DNA of 64,000 nt from Kribbella italica (GTDB lineage Bacteria > Actinomycetota > Actinomycetes > Propionibacteriales > Kribbellaceae): assembly GCF_014205135.1 (NCBI RefSeq), contig NZ_JACHMY010000001.1, positions 2,232,001 through 2,296,000 on the forward strand, written 5' to 3'. The translations under genes were made by a program, and so were the position numbers. Positions 35,223-42,711 of the stretch are shown here, piece by piece; the stretch's first letter is position 1, and each line of letters begins with the position of its first letter. Below the pieces are notes generated by a model. That model searched no databases. It was not told the DNA's origin and saw nothing but the letters and a program-made list of their open reading frames with translations.

Positions 35223-35975
35223 GTGTACCCCTACCTCGACCACGAGGGGCCGATCGCGATGGCCCACCGCGGCGGCGCGTTGCACCCGGACAACCTCGGC
35301 TACGAGAACTCCCTGCGCGCCTTCGCGCACGCGGTGAAACTCGGGTACCGCTACCTCGAGACCGACCTGCACGCGACCAGGGACGGCGTCGTCGTCGCCT
35401 TCCACGACCACCGGCTCGACCGGGTCACCGACCGGACCGGCGTGATCGCCGAGCTGCCCTGGTCGGAGGTCGGCCAGGCGCGGATCAACGGGCACGAGCC
35501 GATCCCGCTGCTCACCGACGTGCTGGAGGAGTTCCCGGACGTCCGGCTCAACCTGGACATCAAGGCCGACAACGGCGTCGGGCCGGCGGCCGCCGTACTG
35601 CGGGAGACCGGCGCGATCGACCGGGTCTGCGTGTCGTCGTTCTCCCAGGCGCGGGTGCAGCGGATCCGGCGGGAGCTCGGGCCACGGCTGGCGACCGGCT
35701 TCGGGCAAAACGAGATCGCCCGGCTGCGGTTCGCGCCGTTCCGGCTGTCGTCGCCGGGCGCGTGCCTGCAGATCCCCGAGGTGTACGGGCGCCTGCGCGT
35801 CCTCACTCCCGGACTGCTTCGCCGGGCGCATGCCCTGGGCAAGCAGGTGCACGTCTGGACGATCGACGACCCGGCCGCGATGCACCGGCTGCTCGACGCG
35901 GGCGTCGACGGCCTCATCACCGACCGGACCGACCTGCTGCGCGACGTACTGATCGAGCGTGGGCAGTGGCCGTGA
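35223..35975 (+). CDS. Glycerophosphodiester phosphodiesterase
   Basis: A 250-residue cytosolic GDPD with AMAHRGGALHPDN (catalytic His-Arg), YLETDLHATRDG (metal acids Glu and Asp) and VVAFHDHRLDR (second His). It hydrolyses glycerophosphodiesters to glycerol-3-phosphate and an alcohol. TAATCT lies 5 bases before the GTG, so the transcript is probably leaderless. The QVHVWTIDDPAAM segment near the C-terminus is family-typical. Confidence 0.92.
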   Translation: MYPYLDHEGPIAMAHRGGALHPDNLGYENSLRAFAHAVKLGYRYLETDLHATRDGVVVAFHDHRLDRVTDRTGVIAELPWSEVGQARINGHEPIPLLTDVLEEFPDVRLNLDIKADNGVGPAAAVLRETGAIDRVCVSSFSQARVQRIRRELGPRLATGFGQNEIARLRFAPFRLSSPGACLQIPEVYGRLRVLTPGLLRRAHALGKQVHVWTIDDPAAMHRLLDAGVDGLITDRTDLLRDVLIERGQWP

Positions 35976-36039
35976 TCAGGTCCTGAAGTGTTACCGATCG
36001 GCCCTCCGAACGACTCCTTGACCTGAGACACTCCTGCGC

Positions 36040-37413
36040 ATGGGACTTCTGTCGGCCCCGGCGGCCGTCGACAAACGTGAGTACTGGGGCTTCAGCCTCT
36101 ACGACTGGGCGAACTCCGGCTACGTGACGACCACCGGCACGGTGCTGTTCGCGCCGTACCTGACCTCGGTCGCCGAGCAGGCGGCCTGCGGCCGGGTCGG
36201 GACCACGGAGGACCCGTGCCGCACCAACCTGGAGATCCTCGGCCTCGGCGTCTCGCCGGGGTCGCTGGCCTTCTACGTCGTCACGGTCGCGACGCTGGTC
36301 TCGGCGCTGTTCCTGCCGATCGTCGGCGCGATCGCCGACCGGTCGCCGCGCAAGAAGCTGCTGATGTGCGGGTTCGCGTGGGCCGGCGCGATCGCGGCGA
36401 GTTCGATGGTCTTCGTGACCGACGGGCGGTGGGCCCTCGGCGCGTTGCTGCTGTTCATCGGGAACCTGTGCCTGGGCTCGTCGATGGTGGTCTACGACTC
36501 GATCCTGATCGACATCGCGCCACCGGACGACCGCGACGACGTGTCCTCGCGCGCCTGGGCGTTCGGCTACCTCGGCGGGTTCATCCTGCTGTCGATCAAC
36601 CTCGGCGTGGTGACCGCGCACGACGCGCTCGGGATGAGTCAGGGCACCGCCGTCCGGCTGAGTCTGCTCAGCGCGGGGTTGTGGTGGGGGCTGTTCACGT
36701 TCGTCCCGTTCGTCAAGCTGCGCAACCGGCCGCCGACCGGCGTCGTCCAGGTGCGCAGCGGGTCGATGGTCCGGCAGAGCTTCGGCCAGCTCGGCGCGAC
36801 CTTGAAACACCTTCGCACGTACCCGATGACGCTGCTGTTCCTGGTCGCGTACCTGTTCTTCAACGACGGGATCCAGACCGTCATCGCGGTCTCCTCGACG
36901 TACGGCGAGAAGCAGCTCGGGTTCGAGACCCAGGTGCTGATCATGACCATCCTGCTGGTCCAGTTCGTCGCGTTCTTCGGCGCGATCGGCTTCGGCCGGT
37001 TCGCCCGCCGGTACGGGTCGCACCGCACGATCATGGGCGGGCTGGTCGTGTGGATGGTGATCGTGATCGCCGGCTTCACGCTGCCGGAGAAGCAGATCGT
37101 GCCGTTCCTGGCGATGGGCGTCGCGATCGGCCTCGTGCTCGGCGGCACGCAGGCGCTCTCGCGGTCGGCGTTCAGCCAGCTGATCCCGAAGGGCCGCGAG
37201 GCCGAGTACTTCAGCCTGTACCAGGCCGGAGAGCGCGGCACCTCGTGGCTCGGCACCCTCGTCTTCGGCCTGGTCCACCAGATCACCGGTTCCTACCGGC
37301 CGGCGATCGTCGCGCTCGGGCTGTTCTTCCTGATCGGCCTGGTCCTGCTCTCGCGTGTGGACATGCGCCGAGGCATCAGGGAAGCCGGCAACGCCCAGCC
37401 CACGCTGGTCTAG
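36040..37413 (+). CDS. MFS transporter of the UMF1/Atg22-like family
   Basis: A 457-residue 12-helix transporter. YDWANSGYVTTTGTVLFAPY at the N-terminus is the UMF1 hallmark; DRSPRKKLLMCGFAWAG is the loop 2-3 motif, and GRFARRYGSHRTIMGG the equivalent in the second half. Substrate not predictable. The stop overlaps that of the convergent DUF5666 gene by 4 bases. Confidence 0.9.
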   Translation: MGLLSAPAAVDKREYWGFSLYDWANSGYVTTTGTVLFAPYLTSVAEQAACGRVGTTEDPCRTNLEILGLGVSPGSLAFYVVTVATLVSALFLPIVGAIADRSPRKKLLMCGFAWAGAIAASSMVFVTDGRWALGALLLFIGNLCLGSSMVVYDSILIDIAPPDDRDDVSSRAWAFGYLGGFILLSINLGVVTAHDALGMSQGTAVRLSLLSAGLWWGLFTFVPFVKLRNRPPTGVVQVRSGSMVRQSFGQLGATLKHLRTYPMTLLFLVAYLFFNDGIQTVIAVSSTYGEKQLGFETQVLIMTILLVQFVAFFGAIGFGRFARRYGSHRTIMGGLVVWMVIVIAGFTLPEKQIVPFLAMGVAIGLVLGGTQALSRSAFSQLIPKGREAEYFSLYQAGERGTSWLGTLVFGLVHQITGSYRPAIVALGLFFLIGLVLLSRVDMRRGIREAGNAQPTLV

Positions 37414-37946
37414 CGCGGCGAGGCCGTCGGGTTCGGGGTCCGTCCGAACCCGGCGATCCCGCCCTGCCGGACGGTGCGGGCGGTGAGCGTCCCGTCAGCC
37501 GTTTCTCCGCTGACGACCACTTGCTCGCCCGCCTTCAGGTCCGTCGCCGACCCCTTGCTGCTGATCTCGTACGCCGTGTCGCCGGTCAGCTTCACGGTGA
37601 CGTCGCCGTTCTGGGTCTTCACGACGAGCTTGCCGTCGGCCGCGGAGACGACCGTGCCGACCGCCGCGTTCGCGGCACCGGGGCCCGGGCCGCCACCCTG
37701 TCCCCCGCCTTGGCCGCGGAAGCCGCCGTAGCCGCCGGCCCCTCGGCCGGCCTGGGGCGCCGGGCTGTCGGAGGCGAAGGCCGCGTGCAGCCCCGCACCA
37801 CCGGCCAGGCCAATGGCCAGTACGACGACGCCGCTCAGGACGGCTGTTGCCACCGGCAACTTGAACGTCTTCTGCGGCCTCAGCGCCGCCTCGACCTCCT
37901 GGTCGGACCCGATCTGGGCGAAGTCGTCGGGAGTCTGGTTGCTCAT
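37410..37946 (-). CDS. Membrane-anchored protein with DUF5666-like domain
   Basis: A 178-residue protein: cytoplasmic N-terminus, one membrane helix (ATAVLSGVVVLAIGLAGGAGL), a Gly-rich linker (RGAGGYGGFRGQGGGQGG) and an extracellular beta domain (GTVVSAADGKLVVKTQNGDV, GEQVVVSGETADGTLTARTV) of the DUF5666 type. The ATG at 37946 has AAAGG 8 bases upstream. It follows the MacB-like permease by 13 bases and is probably the fourth gene of that export operon. Confidence 0.78.
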   Translation of the reverse strand: MSNQTPDDFAQIGSDQEVEAALRPQKTFKLPVATAVLSGVVVLAIGLAGGAGLHAAFASDSPAPQAGRGAGGYGGFRGQGGGQGGGPGPGAANAAVGTVVSAADGKLVVKTQNGDVTVKLTGDTAYEISSKGSATDLKAGEQVVVSGETADGTLTARTVRQGGIAGFGRTPNPTASPR

Positions 37947-37959
37947 GGACGAACCTTTC

Positions 37960-39189
37960 TCATTCGTGCCGCAAGGCATCGATGGGACGGAGACCGGCCG
38001 CGCGGTGCGCCGGCATGCTGCCGAAGAAGAGCCCGACGGCCGCGGACACGCCGAACGCGAGCGCGATCGACGACGGCACCAGCACCGGCTGGACGCCGGC
38101 CAGCTCGAAACGGCTGACCACCAGCGCCGCCGCCACGCCGACCGCGCCGCCGATCAGGCTGAGCAGCGTCGCCTCGATCAGGAACTGGCCGAGGACCGCC
38201 CGCCGCCGCGCGCCGAGCGCCTTGCGGATCCCGATCTCCCGGGTCCGCTCGGTGACCGTGACGAGCATGATGTTGGTGACGCCGATCCCGCCCACGACCA
38301 GGCTGATCGCCGCCACCGTCGCGAGCAGCGCGGTGAACGTCGCCGCGGTGTCCTGGCTGGTCTGCAGGATCTGCGCCGAGTTCGTGATCCGGAACGGAGA
38401 CGTCTGCGTCGCCGGCACCTGGTGCCTTGCCGCGAGCAACTGCGTCACCTCGGCCTGCGCGACGTCGACCCGGTCCTTGCTCGCCGCCTGGACGACGATC
38501 TGGTTCAGGGCGCCGTACCCGGCCTGGGTCGAGCGCAAGGTGCTGATCGGTACGACGACCGCCGCGTTCGGGTCGGCGAACCCGGTGCTGTCCTTGCTCG
38601 CCAGCACTCCGAGGACGACGAAGTCGACCGCGCCGAGCTTGACGGTCTGGCCGACCGCGGCCGCCGGGCGGGTGAACAGTTCGCTCGCCGCGGTCTGGCC
38701 GAGCAGGATCACGCGGGCCGAGGAGTCCACGTCCTGCTGGGTGAACGCGCGGCCGGTCCCGACCGGAGTGTTGGTCGCCGGCAGGTACTCGGGCGTCGTA
38801 CCGATCACCTGGTTGACGGTGTAGCTGGTGTCGCCGTTGGTCGCCGTACCGGTGCTGGTCATCACCGGAGCGACGGCAGCGATGTCGGGCGCGAGGCGGT
38901 CGTCGGCGAGCGCCTCGGCGTCGTCCGTCGTCAGCGCGTACTGCTGCGCGGACGGACCGGCCTGGCCGCGCGCGAACCCGCCGCCTCCACCGGACGAGGA
39001 CACGGTCAGCAGATTGGTGCCCATGGCCTCCAACTGGTCCTGCACGGCCCGGCCCGAGCCGTTGCCGACCGCAACGAGCACGATGACGGCACCGACCCCG
39101 ATCGAGACGCCGAGCACGGTCAGCAGCGAGCGCAGCTTGTTGGCGCCGAGACCGCGCAGCGCGGCCCCGAACAGGTCGCGGGGTGACAT
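37960..39189 (-). CDS. MacB-like ABC transporter permease (FtsX domain)
   Basis: A 409-residue permease: N-terminal helix in ANKLRSLLTVLGVSIGVGAVIVL, large extracellular MacB_PCD domain (about 50-280) and three C-terminal helices of the FtsX type with TERTREIGIRKALGARRRAV coupling loop. Such proteins are mechanotransmitters that drive export of peptides, antibiotics or lipids. Start shares one base with the ATPase stop (TGATG). Confidence 0.9.
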   Translation of the reverse strand: MSPRDLFGAALRGLGANKLRSLLTVLGVSIGVGAVIVLVAVGNGSGRAVQDQLEAMGTNLLTVSSSGGGGGFARGQAGPSAQQYALTTDDAEALADDRLAPDIAAVAPVMTSTGTATNGDTSYTVNQVIGTTPEYLPATNTPVGTGRAFTQQDVDSSARVILLGQTAASELFTRPAAAVGQTVKLGAVDFVVLGVLASKDSTGFADPNAAVVVPISTLRSTQAGYGALNQIVVQAASKDRVDVAQAEVTQLLAARHQVPATQTSPFRITNSAQILQTSQDTAATFTALLATVAAISLVVGGIGVTNIMLVTVTERTREIGIRKALGARRRAVLGQFLIEATLLSLIGGAVGVAAALVVSRFELAGVQPVLVPSSIALAFGVSAAVGLFFGSMPAHRAAGLRPIDALRHE

Positions 39190-39881
39190 CAGCGGGTCAC
39201 CTCGTCGGCGACGATCCGGCCGTCGGAGACCTGGACCAGCCGTCGGGCCCGCTGGGCCACCTCGTCCTCGTGGGTGATCACGACGACCGTCCGGCCCTCG
39301 GCGTTGAGCGCGTCGAACAGGCCGAGCACCTCGTCGGTCGAGTGCGCGTCCAGGTTGCCGGTCGGTTCGTCGGCGAGCAGGATCCGCGGGCCGGTCGCGA
39401 GGGCACGGGCGATCGCGACGCGTTGCTGCTGACCGCCCGAGAGTTGGTTCGGGCGATGGTCCTCACGGTCGGCGAGCCCGACCAGCTCGAGTGCCCGGCG
39501 CGCTCGTGCGCGGCGCTCCGCGCGGCGCAGCTCGGCGTACGTGAGCGGCAGCTCGACGTTCGCCAACGCACTCGTGCGCGGGATCAGGTTGAACGACTGG
39601 AAGACGAAACCGATCTTGCGCCCGCGGACCAGGGCCTGCTGGTCCTCGGACAGCCGCGCGACGTTCGTGCCGTCCAGCCAGTACTCGCCGCGGCTCGGGA
39701 CGTCGAGGCAGCCGAGGATGTTCATCAACGTCGACTTGCCGGAGCCGGACGAGCCCATCACCGCGACGTAGTCGCCGGCGTGGACCCGCAGCGACACCCC
39801 GCGCAGCGCGTGCACGGCGGTCTCGCCCGCGCCGTACGTCTTCGAGACCTCCCGGATCTCGATCAGGGCGTCAGCGGCCAC
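39189..39881 (-). CDS. MacB/LolD-type ABC transporter ATPase
   Basis: A 230-residue ATPase with Walker A GSSGSGKST, Q-loop FVFQSFNLIPR, signature LSGGQQQRVAIARAL, Walker B LLADEPTGNLD and H-loop THE. The GTG at 39881 has GGAGG 8 bases upstream and lies 11 bases inside the adaptor gene's end; an upstream ATG would lengthen the overlap. Works with the FtsX-type permease next to it. Confidence 0.92.
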   Translation of the reverse strand: MAADALIEIREVSKTYGAGETAVHALRGVSLRVHAGDYVAVMGSSGSGKSTLMNILGCLDVPSRGEYWLDGTNVARLSEDQQALVRGRKIGFVFQSFNLIPRTSALANVELPLTYAELRRAERRARARRALELVGLADREDHRPNQLSGGQQQRVAIARALATGPRILLADEPTGNLDAHSTDEVLGLFDALNAEGRTVVVITHEDEVAQRARRLVQVSDGRIVADEVTR

Positions 39882-41217
39882 GGTTCGCTCCTCCGCCCTG
39901 CCCGCCTTGACCGAAGCCACCAGGAAGCTGACCACCCTGACCGGCCGGGAACTGCCCGGTCCGCCCCTGTCCGGCGCCGGTCGCCCCGACCGCGCCCTGC
40001 AGCAGCTCGACCTGCTCGCCCTCGTCCAGGCCCGACTTGATCTCGGTGAAGCTCCCGCCCTGTACGCCGACCTGCACTTCGCGGCTCGTTCCGTCGGCGA
40101 GCGTCACGGTGTGCGTCGTACCGGACGTGACGACCGCCGTACTCGGCACGTAGAGGGCGTTCGCCGCCTTCGCGGTCTGGACGGCGACGTTCGCCGTCTG
40201 CCCGATCCGCGCGCCGGCCGGGAGCTTGGCGAGGCTGAACGTCGCCGAGTACGAGACGACGCCGTTGGTGGTCGTCGGCGTCGGCGAGACCGACACCAGC
40301 GTCGCCGTCAACGTGGTCCCCGGGTCGGCGTTGAGCGTGACGGTCGCCGACTGCTTCGCCTTGATCTTGATCGCGTCCGCCTCCGGGAACGCGGCGACCA
40401 CCTGCAGGGCCTTCAGGTCGGCGAGATCGACGAACCCTGAGGTAGAGGTCGAGGTCGTGGCGCCTGAAGCCGTACCCGAGCCCGAGCCGCCACCGGCAGA
40501 ACCGGAGCTCCCGCTCGACCCCGACCCGGCGACCGAACCGACACTCCCGTTCACGGCGGTGATCGTGCTGGCGATCGGCGCCCGCAGCGTCGTCGCGGCG
40601 ACCGCCGCCTGCGCGGCCTCCAGGTTCTGGTCGGCCTGCTCCTTGTCGGCCTTCGCCCGAGCCAGGCTCGCCTTCGCGTTGGTCACGGCGATGGCCGGGT
40701 CCTGGCTCTGCCCGGCGCTCGAGGTCTGTCCCTGGCCGGCGCCTGCCGTCTCCCCCGTGCTCGGGCTAGTGGTCGGCGTCGCTGACGCCTCCTCCGCGTC
40801 CTCGGCCGCCTGTTCGGCGTCGTCGAGCGACTCCGAGGCCGCGTCGACGGAGTTGTCCGCGGCGATCTGGTTCTGCTCGGCGATGCGGACCTGCCGCTCG
40901 GCCGGCGCCGGGTCGATCCTGGCCAGCGCCGCGTTCTTGGCGACCACCTGGCCGACCTTCACGTACACCGCCGTCACCGTTCCCGACGTCGCGAACTGCG
41001 GTGACGCCGACTGGGAACTCTGCAGGGTGCCGCTCGAGCTGACGCTCGCGACCACCTCGCCGCGGGCGACGGCGACGCTCGGGCGCGTCGTACCGGCCGC
41101 CTCCGACTCGTCCCGGAAGAACAGCAGGTAGGCGGCGACGGCAACGACCAGCACCACCGCGATCAGGGCCACGTTGAGCAGGCTGAGGCCACGGAGTTTG
41201 TGGCGTGGGAGAACCAT
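39871..41217 (-). CDS. HlyD/MacA-like membrane fusion (adaptor) protein
   Basis: A 448-residue adaptor. N-terminal membrane anchor (LLNVALIAVVLVVAVAAYLLF), lipoyl half-motif GTVTAVYVKVGQVVAKNAALARIDP, a helical hairpin (about 105-215) interrupted by a Ser/Thr/Gly/Gln-rich loop, a second lipoyl half with a striking Ser/Gly linker (about 230-265), beta-barrel domain and a Gly/Gln-rich C-terminal tail. Monoderm relatives pair with MacB-like exporters. First gene of the four-gene export operon. Confidence 0.88.
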   Translation of the reverse strand: MVLPRHKLRGLSLLNVALIAVVLVVAVAAYLLFFRDESEAAGTTRPSVAVARGEVVASVSSSGTLQSSQSASPQFATSGTVTAVYVKVGQVVAKNAALARIDPAPAERQVRIAEQNQIAADNSVDAASESLDDAEQAAEDAEEASATPTTSPSTGETAGAGQGQTSSAGQSQDPAIAVTNAKASLARAKADKEQADQNLEAAQAAVAATTLRAPIASTITAVNGSVGSVAGSGSSGSSGSAGGGSGSGTASGATTSTSTSGFVDLADLKALQVVAAFPEADAIKIKAKQSATVTLNADPGTTLTATLVSVSPTPTTTNGVVSYSATFSLAKLPAGARIGQTANVAVQTAKAANALYVPSTAVVTSGTTHTVTLADGTSREVQVGVQGGSFTEIKSGLDEGEQVELLQGAVGATGAGQGRTGQFPAGQGGQLPGGFGQGGQGGGANRGR

Positions 41218-41398
41218 GGATCGTGACGCTAGAGAGACTTGCTGAGGAATGGATCCTGGCTTGCTGGCAACTGGCTGTGAATGCGGCTGCTCGTTTCAGA
41301 GTGTGGTATGGGACACACAGTCAACTGTGAACACACGATGACACCGGGTCACGACGGGCTCGTCAGGTGCGTACCTTGGCCTCGGGCATGCCAAAATG

Positions 41399-41424
41399 GG
41401 AATGATCCGCACCGGCCGACCGTT
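41399..41424 (+). promoter_or_regulatory. Sigma-R type promoter of rbpA
   Basis: GGAAT (41399-41403), exactly 18 bases, then GTT (41422-41424). This is the GGAAT-N18-GTT consensus of the actinobacterial thiol-stress factor SigR/SigH. The start codon lies 31 bases downstream. S. coelicolor rbpA is known to be SigR-controlled, so the match is meaningful. Confidence 0.78.
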
Positions 41425-41455
41425 GGTACGGATGACGAAATCTCGGAGGTTTGAC

Positions 41456-41839
41456 ATGTCTAATCGCGTTCTGCGTGGTTCGGGGCTGGGTGGGGTCAGC
41501 TTCGAGGACGACCGTGGTGTGGAGTTCGCGCCGCGCCAGATGATCACTTACGACTGCCCGCGCGGTCACGTGGTCGAGGTGACGATGGCGCACGACGCCG
41601 AGGTCCCCGCGATCTGGGAGTGCCCTCACTGCGGCAGCGAAGCCGCCCGTTCGACCGGTGAGAAGCCGGAGCCGAAGCAGGAGAAGCCCGCTCGTACGCA
41701 CTGGGATATGCTGCGTGAGCGCCGGAGCATCTCCGAGCTCGAGGAGCTGCTCGCCGAGCGCGTCCAGCTGCTCCGCAACGGCGAGATCGGCCCGGCGCAC
41801 CTGCACCGGGCCCGCACCACGGGCAAGCGCACCGCCTGA
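41456..41839 (+). CDS. rbpA: RNA polymerase-binding protein RbpA
   Basis: A 127-residue transcription factor that binds RNA polymerase and the principal sigma factor and stabilises open complexes. The N-terminal tail MSNRVLRGSGLGGVSFE, the zinc-binding core YDCPRGHVVEV ... WECPHCGSEA, a basic linker and the sigma-interacting helix THWDMLRERRSISELEELL are all present. The ATG has CGGAGGT upstream. Expression is predicted to rise in disulfide stress from the sigma-R promoter upstream. The region 41218-41398, between the divergent export operon and this promoter, holds no other gene. Confidence 0.96.
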   Translation: MSNRVLRGSGLGGVSFEDDRGVEFAPRQMITYDCPRGHVVEVTMAHDAEVPAIWECPHCGSEAARSTGEKPEPKQEKPARTHWDMLRERRSISELEELLAERVQLLRNGEIGPAHLHRARTTGKRTA

Positions 41840-41852
41840 CCCACAGCACGCT

Positions 41853-41892
41853 CGAACGGGCCGTTCCGCAGTGTCGCGGAACGGCCCGTTCG
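41853..41892. terminator. Terminator after rbpA
   Basis: Perfect 17-bp stem, 41853-41869 with 41876-41892, and a 6-base loop. It starts 14 bases after the rbpA stop. GC-rich, no long T tract, as usual for actinobacterial terminators. Confidence 0.8.
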
Positions 41893-41963
41893 CTGTGTCC
41901 GGAGCCCTCGCAGCGCCCGCCCGGCCGGCTCAGCGCGTGTCGCGGGCCGTGACGTCGGTCACT

Positions 41964-42127
41964 AGGGCGTGTCTCCTAATTCCCGCCGTAGCGAGCAGGT
42001 GCTCGGTGCGGTAGCTCAGCGTGCTGGAGTGAAGGCCTCGATGTTTTTCCATCGTGGTCTTTGCTCCAGTGCGCTGAGGTGCCGTGCCGAGTGCCGCGCA
42101 GTAGGCGGGAATCAGGAGACACGCCCT
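41964..42127. mobile_element. MITE-like 164-bp foldback element
   Basis: Terminal inverted repeats at 41965-41987 and 42104-42126 match at 22 of 23 bases (GGGCGTGTCTCCTAATTCCC... inward). The interior also pairs along most of its length (CTCAGCG-N-CTGGAG against CTCCAGT-GCGCTGAG) to a CGATG-TTTTTC-CATCG tip, so one strand folds into a single long hairpin. It encodes nothing. No target duplication is evident. The right end supplies the stop codon of fxsA. A miniature transposable element is the best explanation; a large regulatory hairpin is the alternative. Confidence 0.65.
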
Positions 42128-42678
42128 TGGTCCTGTGGACGGTCCGGGTCGACGACCTCGCCCTGGACGACGTCGTCGTCGTTGCGCTGCCGCTGTCCCT
42201 CGGCCTGGTCGGCGGTGGGTGGGCGGTAGGTGCCGGGCATGAAGCCGGTGATCGGGTTGCCGCCGAGCTGGGAGACGATGCGGCGGCCGAGGAAGCCCGA
42301 CAGCACCCGGCGCGCGAGCGGGCGGGTGAACGGCAGCACGAAGAAGAAGCCGAAGATGTCCGTGACGAACCCCGGCGTCAGCAGCAGCGTGCCGCCGACC
42401 AGCAGCAGCGCCGCGTCGGCCAACTCCTTGCCGGGCATCCGGCCGGTGTCCAGCGCCGTCTTCAGCGCGGCGGACGCCCGCCGGCCCTCGCGCTTGATCA
42501 GCCACGCGCCGAGCGCGCTCTCCACCAGCAGCAGCCCGACCGTGGGCCAGCCGCCGATCACCTGGCCGACCTGGATGATCACGTAGATCTCCACGATCGG
42601 GACCACCAGCAACGCCGCCGCGACGAACCAGGGCAGGCCTCGGGTCTTGCGCGTGGGTCTACCGGACACGTTGCTCAT
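42112..42678 (-). CDS. fxsA: FxsA family membrane protein
   Basis: A 188-residue protein with the FxsA core: FVAAALLVVPIVEIYVIIQVG, GLLLVESALGAWLIKREGRR and LLLTPGFVTDIFGFFFVLP, giving three to four membrane helices. In E. coli FxsA relieves phage F exclusion; its actinobacterial role is unknown. The C-terminus is polar and the last residues (GRVS) and stop are encoded within the foldback element. It follows lnt by 33 bases in the same direction. Confidence 0.88.
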   Translation of the reverse strand: MSNVSGRPTRKTRGLPWFVAAALLVVPIVEIYVIIQVGQVIGGWPTVGLLLVESALGAWLIKREGRRASAALKTALDTGRMPGKELADAALLLVGGTLLLTPGFVTDIFGFFFVLPFTRPLARRVLSGFLGRRIVSQLGGNPITGFMPGTYRPPTADQAEGQRQRNDDDVVQGEVVDPDRPQDQGRVS

Positions 42679-42711
42679 CGTGCACCTCTCCTACTGCCCT
42701 CACCGATCGGC

